Shown piece by piece: positions 60,055-64,000 of a DNA stretch of 64,000 nucleotides. The translations under genes and the position numbers were made by a program. The stretch covers positions 496,001-560,000 of the forward strand of contig NZ_LQZA01000001.1 in the NCBI RefSeq assembly GCF_001581925.1, written 5' to 3'. How positions within the stretch are numbered: the stretch's first letter is position 1; every line of letters starts with the position of its first letter. Source of the DNA: Ferrovum sp. PN-J185. Its GTDB lineage: Bacteria > Pseudomonadota > Gammaproteobacteria > Burkholderiales > Ferrovaceae. Below the pieces are notes generated by a model. It saw only the letters and a program-made list of their open reading frames with translations. It was not told the DNA's origin and did no database searches.

Positions 60055-61119
60055 TTATTTTACTTGTGGTGTTAACTCACCCTTAGCGTAACGCTCGCTC
60101 ATGATTTCCAAGCTAATAGGTTTGATTTTGGCGGCTTGGCCAGCACTACCAAAAGCCTCAAAACGCGCTTTACAAATACCTACTGCCGCCTTTTTAGCGT
60201 CACTCAAGAATTTACGCGGATCAAATTCACCAGGGTTTTTAAATAAGTGAGCACGAATAGCACCGGTCATTGCAAGACGAATATCAGTATCAATATTGAC
60301 TTTACGAACACCGTACTTAATGGCTTCAACAATCTCTTCAACCGGCACACCATAAGTTTCTTTGATGTCACCACCATTGGCACGAATCACTTCTAACCAC
60401 TCTTGAGGAACAGAAGAGGAGCCATGCATGACTAAGTGTGTATTAGGGATACGGGCATTGATTTCTTTAACACGCCAGATAGCCAGAGTATCTCCTGTTG
60501 GTGCTTTGGTGAATTTGTAGGCTCCGTGACTGGTACCAATAGCAATTGCAAGCGCATCCACTTGGGTTTTACGCACAAAATCAGCAGCTTGTTCGGGGTC
60601 AGTTAAGAGTTGATCGTGACTTAATTGTTCATCAGAACCATGGCCATCTTCTTCACCCATCATGCCCGACTCAAGTGAGCCCAAACAACCTAATTCACCT
60701 TCAACAGACACACCAACAGCGTGTGCCATATCCACAACGCGACGCGTTACATCAACGTTATACTCAAAGCTTGAGGGGGTTTTCATGTCTTCCATGAGAG
60801 AACCATCCATCATCACACTAGAAAAACCTGAACGAATGGAGCGCTGACAAACTGACGGGCTGGAGCCGTGATCCTGGTGCATACACACAGGAATTTCTGG
60901 ATACATTTCCACAGCAGCTTCAATAAGCTTACGTAAAAAGGGTTCACCTGCGTATTTTCTGGCACCAGCAGAACCTTGCATGATGACAGGACTATTGGTG
61001 GCTTTAGCAGCTTCCATAATAGCCTGAATTTGTTCCAAGTTATTGACGTTAAAAGCAGGAAGTCCGTAGCCGTTTTCAGCTGCGTGATCGAGTAATTGTC
61101 TTAAGGAGATGAGTGCCAT
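60055..61119 (-). CDS. cbbA: Fructose-1,6-bisphosphate aldolase, class II
   Basis: A 354-residue zinc aldolase, type IIB-like (Calvin-cycle CbbA). [15 protein letters not shown], the zinc ligands in [10 protein letters not shown] (near 80) and the later histidine in VMHGSSS (near 225), and [11 protein letters not shown] (near 285) are family phrases. It condenses triose phosphates to fructose or sedoheptulose bisphosphate. Twenty bases downstream of cbbZ, it is part of the same transcript. Confidence 0.93.
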   Translation of the reverse strand: MALISLRQLLDHAAENGYGLPAFNVNNLEQIQAIMEAAKATNSPVIMQGSAGARKYAGEPFLRKLIEAAVEMYPEIPVCMHQDHGSSPSVCQRSIRSGFSSVMMDGSLMEDMKTPSSFEYNVDVTRRVVDMAHAVGVSVEGELGCLGSLESGMMGEEDGHGSDEQLSHDQLLTDPEQAADFVRKTQVDALAIAIGTSHGAYKFTKAPTGDTLAIWRVKEINARIPNTHLVMHGSSSVPQEWLEVIRANGGDIKETYGVPVEEIVEAIKYGVRKVNIDTDIRLAMTGAIRAHLFKNPGEFDPRKFLSDAKKAAVGICKARFEAFGSAGQAAKIKPISLEIMSERYAKGELTPQVK

Positions 61120-61138
61120 GTTCTAATACCTCTCTAAT

Positions 61139-61831
61139 TTAATGTATTGGTAAAAAAGTAAATTCTGTTTTTAATTGTTCGTATAAATCGTTAAAACCAT
61201 TGATGACGCGATCAGGATTGGCTTCACTAATGGGTAAACCATGATTATAGCCATGAGTGAAGGCCCAGATGGAAATTTGTGCGGCACGAGCTGCCTCAAC
61301 ATCATTAATTGAGTCACCCACAAAAAGAATCCCAGAGCGATCTACTCCTGCTTTCTCAAGAGCGAGTAACAGTGGGTCAGGGTAGGGTTTGCCTCGTTTG
61401 GCGTCGCCTCCTGCCACCACCACATCAAAATAATGAGTGAGATTTAAATGATCAAGAAGTTGCAAGGTTAACGAGCGCTCTTTATTGGTGACCACCCCCA
61501 ATTTCACTCCTTCTTTCTTTATTAGCGCCAACACCTTTTCCATATCAGAAAAGGGTTCGCTCAATTGTCCAGTGACAATTTCGTACTGTTTTAAGAATTC
61601 AGGATAGAGACGCTGAAAGCGTGCACCTTGTTGGCTACCTTCTCCTGTGGCGCTCTCGAGTGCTTGAGAAAATAACCAAGCCGTTCCCTTACCAATCCAG
61701 TTTTGCACTAACTCTCTTGGTAGAGGTGAGATGTTATCCATAGCAAGAGCACGGTTGGTGGCCTCAGTGATTTCTCCTGCGGTATCAATCAAGGTGCCAT
61801 CTAAATCAAAAAAAACAAATTGAAGTGTCAT
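61139..61831 (-). CDS. cbbZ: Phosphoglycolate phosphatase
   Basis: A 230-residue HAD phosphatase. Motif I FFDLDGTLIDT (residues 7-17), motif II VVTNKE near 118, and motif IV LFVGDSINDVEAA near 170 are complete. Next to phosphoribulokinase, it is the CbbZ that removes 2-phosphoglycolate made by the oxygenase side-reaction of RuBisCO. It begins two bases after cbbP ends. Confidence 0.92.
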   Translation of the reverse strand: MTLQFVFFDLDGTLIDTAGEITEATNRALAMDNISPLPRELVQNWIGKGTAWLFSQALESATGEGSQQGARFQRLYPEFLKQYEIVTGQLSEPFSDMEKVLALIKKEGVKLGVVTNKERSLTLQLLDHLNLTHYFDVVVAGGDAKRGKPYPDPLLLALEKAGVDRSGILFVGDSINDVEAARAAQISIWAFTHGYNHGLPISEANPDRVINGFNDLYEQLKTEFTFLPIH

Positions 61832-61833
61832 AA

Positions 61834-62709
61834 TTAAAAGGACTTATTTTTAATATCCATCAGTTTCATAATCATCGGTGTAAAAATCAATTGCATAGCC
61901 AGTCCCATTTTACCCCCAGGAATCACCAGTGTATTAGGTCGTGTCATCCAGGAATCATCGAGCATAGAAAGCAAGTAGGGGAAATCTATACCCTTAGGAT
62001 TGGCAAAGCGAATGACCACCATACTTTCATCAGCTGAGGGGATGTCATTGGCAATGAATGGGTTTGAGGTATCAACGGTGGGAACACGTTGGAAATTGAC
62101 GTGAGTTCTAGAGAACTGTGGGCAAATATGACTGACATAATCAGGCATGCGGCGCAAAATCGTATCCGTAACAGCCTCTTGTGAATAGCCACGTAACTTT
62201 TGATCACGATGCAACTTTTGAATCCACTCAAGGTTGATAATAGGAACCACTCCCACTAATAAATCAACATTAGCAGCCACATTGATTTCAGCATCCGCAT
62301 AGGCACCATGTAGACCTTCGTAGAACATTAAATCAGAACCTTGTTCCACATCCATCCAAGGTGTAAAGGTCCCTGGCTCTTGTTTGAAGGGTTCAGCTTC
62401 TCCTGCGTCATGAAGGTATTTTCTGATTTTACCTGTGCCCGTTTCGCCGTAAGACTTAAATAGTGTTGCCAGTTCTTTTAATAGGTTAGCTTCAGGGCCA
62501 AAGTGGCTAAAGTTCATATTGCCTTTTTCTTCTTGCGCTTTCATTTCAGCGCGCATGGCTTTGCGATCGTAGCGATGAAAGGAATCTCCCTCAACAATTT
62601 GTGCGTGAATTTTTTCACGTCTAAAAATATGTTTAAAACTGTTCATGACAGTGGTAGTACCAGCACCCGAAGAGCCGGTTACAGCAATAATAGGATGTTT
62701 ACGTGACAT
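61834..62709 (-). CDS. cbbP: Phosphoribulokinase
   Basis: A 291-residue class I (proteobacterial) phosphoribulokinase. The P-loop is GSSGAGTTTV (residues 12-21), the catalytic acidic region EGDSFHRYDR (about 40-49), and the substrate region EGLHGAY follows near 130. It makes ribulose-1,5-bisphosphate, the acceptor of CO2, so the cell has a Calvin cycle. A GCGAGG ribosome site precedes ATG. Confidence 0.94.
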   Translation of the reverse strand: MSRKHPIIAVTGSSGAGTTTVMNSFKHIFRREKIHAQIVEGDSFHRYDRKAMRAEMKAQEEKGNMNFSHFGPEANLLKELATLFKSYGETGTGKIRKYLHDAGEAEPFKQEPGTFTPWMDVEQGSDLMFYEGLHGAYADAEINVAANVDLLVGVVPIINLEWIQKLHRDQKLRGYSQEAVTDTILRRMPDYVSHICPQFSRTHVNFQRVPTVDTSNPFIANDIPSADESMVVIRFANPKGIDFPYLLSMLDDSWMTRPNTLVIPGGKMGLAMQLIFTPMIMKLMDIKNKSF

Positions 62710-62747
62710 GGTGACCTCGCTTGATGTTATGTTATGTGGTTATTATT

Positions 62748-63815
62748 TTATGGACGATATAAACCGCGCTCATTAAAGAGTGGCGATTCATAAGGTTGAT
62801 CTGACCCTGCATCATATTGGGCGTGATAATGTACAACCCGGTCCACTTCGTTTCGCGAACCTAAAATGACGGGTACACGTTGGTGAATGAGATCCGGTTG
62901 AATATCTAAAATTCGCTCACGTCCAGTTGATGCGCGTCCTCCCGCTTGTTCCACAATGAAGCCCATGGGGTTAGCCTCATACATTAAGCGTAAACGACCA
63001 GGTTTACTGACGTCCTTGGTATCTCGTGGGTACATAAAAATACCGCCACGCATCATAATGCGATGCACTTCAGCCACCATTGAGGCAATCCAGCGCATAT
63101 TAAAGTCTCTTTCTCGAGGACCCGTTTTGCCTGCTTTACATTCACCAATGTAGCGCGTGACAGGAGGCTCCCAAAAACGCTCATTAGAGGTATTTATAGC
63201 AAACTCATTGGTATCAGCAGGAATTTGCATATTAGGATGGGTTAAGATGAAATTCCCCACTTCACGATCAAGCGTAAAACCATGGGTACCATTACCCACC
63301 GTAATTACCATGAGTGTGGCTGGACCGTAGACAGAATAGCCTGCCGCCACTTGTTTTACACCTGGTTGTAAATAATCTTGTAAAACAGGCTCACCTGTTT
63401 CAGGGGCACGTAGAATAGAAAAAATTGATCCCACAGAGACATTGCTATCAATATTGGATGAGCCATCAAGTGGATCAAAAATAGCTAAGAAAGGTCCTCT
63501 GGTATGAGGAGGTTGAATCGGGAAGGGGTCATCCATCTCTTCAGAAGCAACTCCTGCCACTAAACCACCTAACTGAAAGGTATTAACAAAGGCGGTGTTA
63601 GATAAAACATCTAAAGGTTTTTGTGTTTCGCCCTGTACGTTGATGGTATCAAGGGTGCCCGTGGCGCCTCCTAAAGCCCCTTTGGCACTTAAAGCAGAAA
63701 TGGCTTTAACTGCTGCCGCCACGTCAACGAGTAAGGCTGCAAGAGCTGCACCGTCTTGTGTGCCACTAATATTCTCAATGAGAAACTTCGATAAGGTTGT
63801 TCTTCCCAAATGCAT
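62748..63815 (-). CDS. cbbF: Fructose-1,6-bisphosphatase class 1
   Basis: A 355-residue class I FBPase. [17 protein letters not shown] (residues 113-129) is the metal-binding signature; [19 protein letters not shown] (near 272) is the substrate-binding end. It regenerates fructose-6-phosphate for the Calvin cycle and gluconeogenesis. GGGGAGG precedes the ATG. It is the first cbb gene here; the 93-base gap upstream presumably holds the operon promoter. Confidence 0.93.
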   Translation of the reverse strand: MHLGRTTLSKFLIENISGTQDGAALAALLVDVAAAVKAISALSAKGALGGATGTLDTINVQGETQKPLDVLSNTAFVNTFQLGGLVAGVASEEMDDPFPIQPPHTRGPFLAIFDPLDGSSNIDSNVSVGSIFSILRAPETGEPVLQDYLQPGVKQVAAGYSVYGPATLMVITVGNGTHGFTLDREVGNFILTHPNMQIPADTNEFAINTSNERFWEPPVTRYIGECKAGKTGPRERDFNMRWIASMVAEVHRIMMRGGIFMYPRDTKDVSKPGRLRLMYEANPMGFIVEQAGGRASTGRERILDIQPDLIHQRVPVILGSRNEVDRVVHYHAQYDAGSDQPYESPLFNERGLYRP

Positions 63816-63908
63816 AATGTTGCCTCCCCAATGTAAAAATACTGCGCTTAATTATGGTTACTTATTGTTATTGTTTTTTTATGTTTATAGTCTGTTTATT
63901 GTAATACG

Positions 63909-64000
63909 TCAGCGTGTGAGTGACGCATACAGTAGAGGTAATTTTTCAGGTAAGCGTTCTACCCGATCAACCACCATATAGTTTTTTATACCAAAAATCC
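63909..64000 (-). CDS. C-terminal end of an unidentified gene
   Basis: A reading frame enters from the right edge and stops at TGA 63911-63909, with about 30 residues ending NYMVVDRVERLPEKLPLLYASLTR. It looks like a true protein C-terminus because the frame is open with ordinary codon use, but I cannot name the family. Confidence 0.4.
   Translation of the reverse strand, partial: IFGIKNYMVVDRVERLPEKLPLLYASLTR

Overview
The window looks like chromosomal DNA of a low-GC, autotrophic, iron-oxidising betaproteobacterium of the Ferrovum type. The reasons are an outer-membrane porin-cytochrome of the Cyc2 kind next to a cytochrome c4-like lipoprotein, a Calvin-cycle (cbb) gene cluster, a DAB inorganic-carbon uptake pair (dabB-dabA) and generally betaproteobacterial gene content. 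The genus is an inference; no 16S rRNA gene is present.

Layout. 1-5.6 kb: a partial flavodoxin-family gene, a zinc alcohol dehydrogenase, a TerY-P type phosphorylation module (vWA protein, PP2C phosphatase, kinase, membrane protein) and a MipA/OmpV porin. 5.6-13.6 kb: spermidine-synthase-like, MFS and OsmC genes, then a complete branched-chain amino-acid type ABC operon and two small membrane proteins. 13.6-19 kb: an FeS photolyase, modABC, and an SOS-controlled umuDC pair whose UmuD is short and lacks both catalytic residues. 19-26.4 kb: a fluoride riboswitch with crcB, a hipA fragment, yceI, fnr, a 31-codon membrane peptide behind an FNR promoter, a frameshifted ompW, a kinase-USP fusion with a phosphoesterase, and FNR-controlled hemN.

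26.4-38.7 kb: P-II, purEK directly downstream of a lipid A L-Ara4N (arn) operon with split arnA and no arnD, then trxB, ftsK and lolA. 38.8-41.5 kb is the accessory zone: three tRNA genes (Pro, Arg, His), a 1290-bp ISL3-like element inserted into a relict of its own kind with an 8-bp target duplication, and a GC-rich broken toxin-antitoxin pair. 41.5-45.8 kb: a P-type ATPase, a Cys/Lys-rich exported peptide, an uncharacterised protein, an ECF sigma factor and a 58-residue zinc-finger anti-sigma factor. 45.8-55.5 kb: a LysR regulator divergent from dabBA, a HAD hydrolase, a glycosyltransferase, cytochrome b561, DUF2237, an HDAC-like deacetylase and a lipoprotein. 55.6-64 kb: cytochromes of the iron-oxidation type, then cbbF-P-Z-A-T.

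Together these genes describe a cell that takes electrons at its outer membrane, concentrates and fixes CO2, remodels its lipid A, and switches some genes by oxygen (FNR), fluoride and DNA damage. The least explained locus is the peptide/ECF module at 44.1-45.8 kb.
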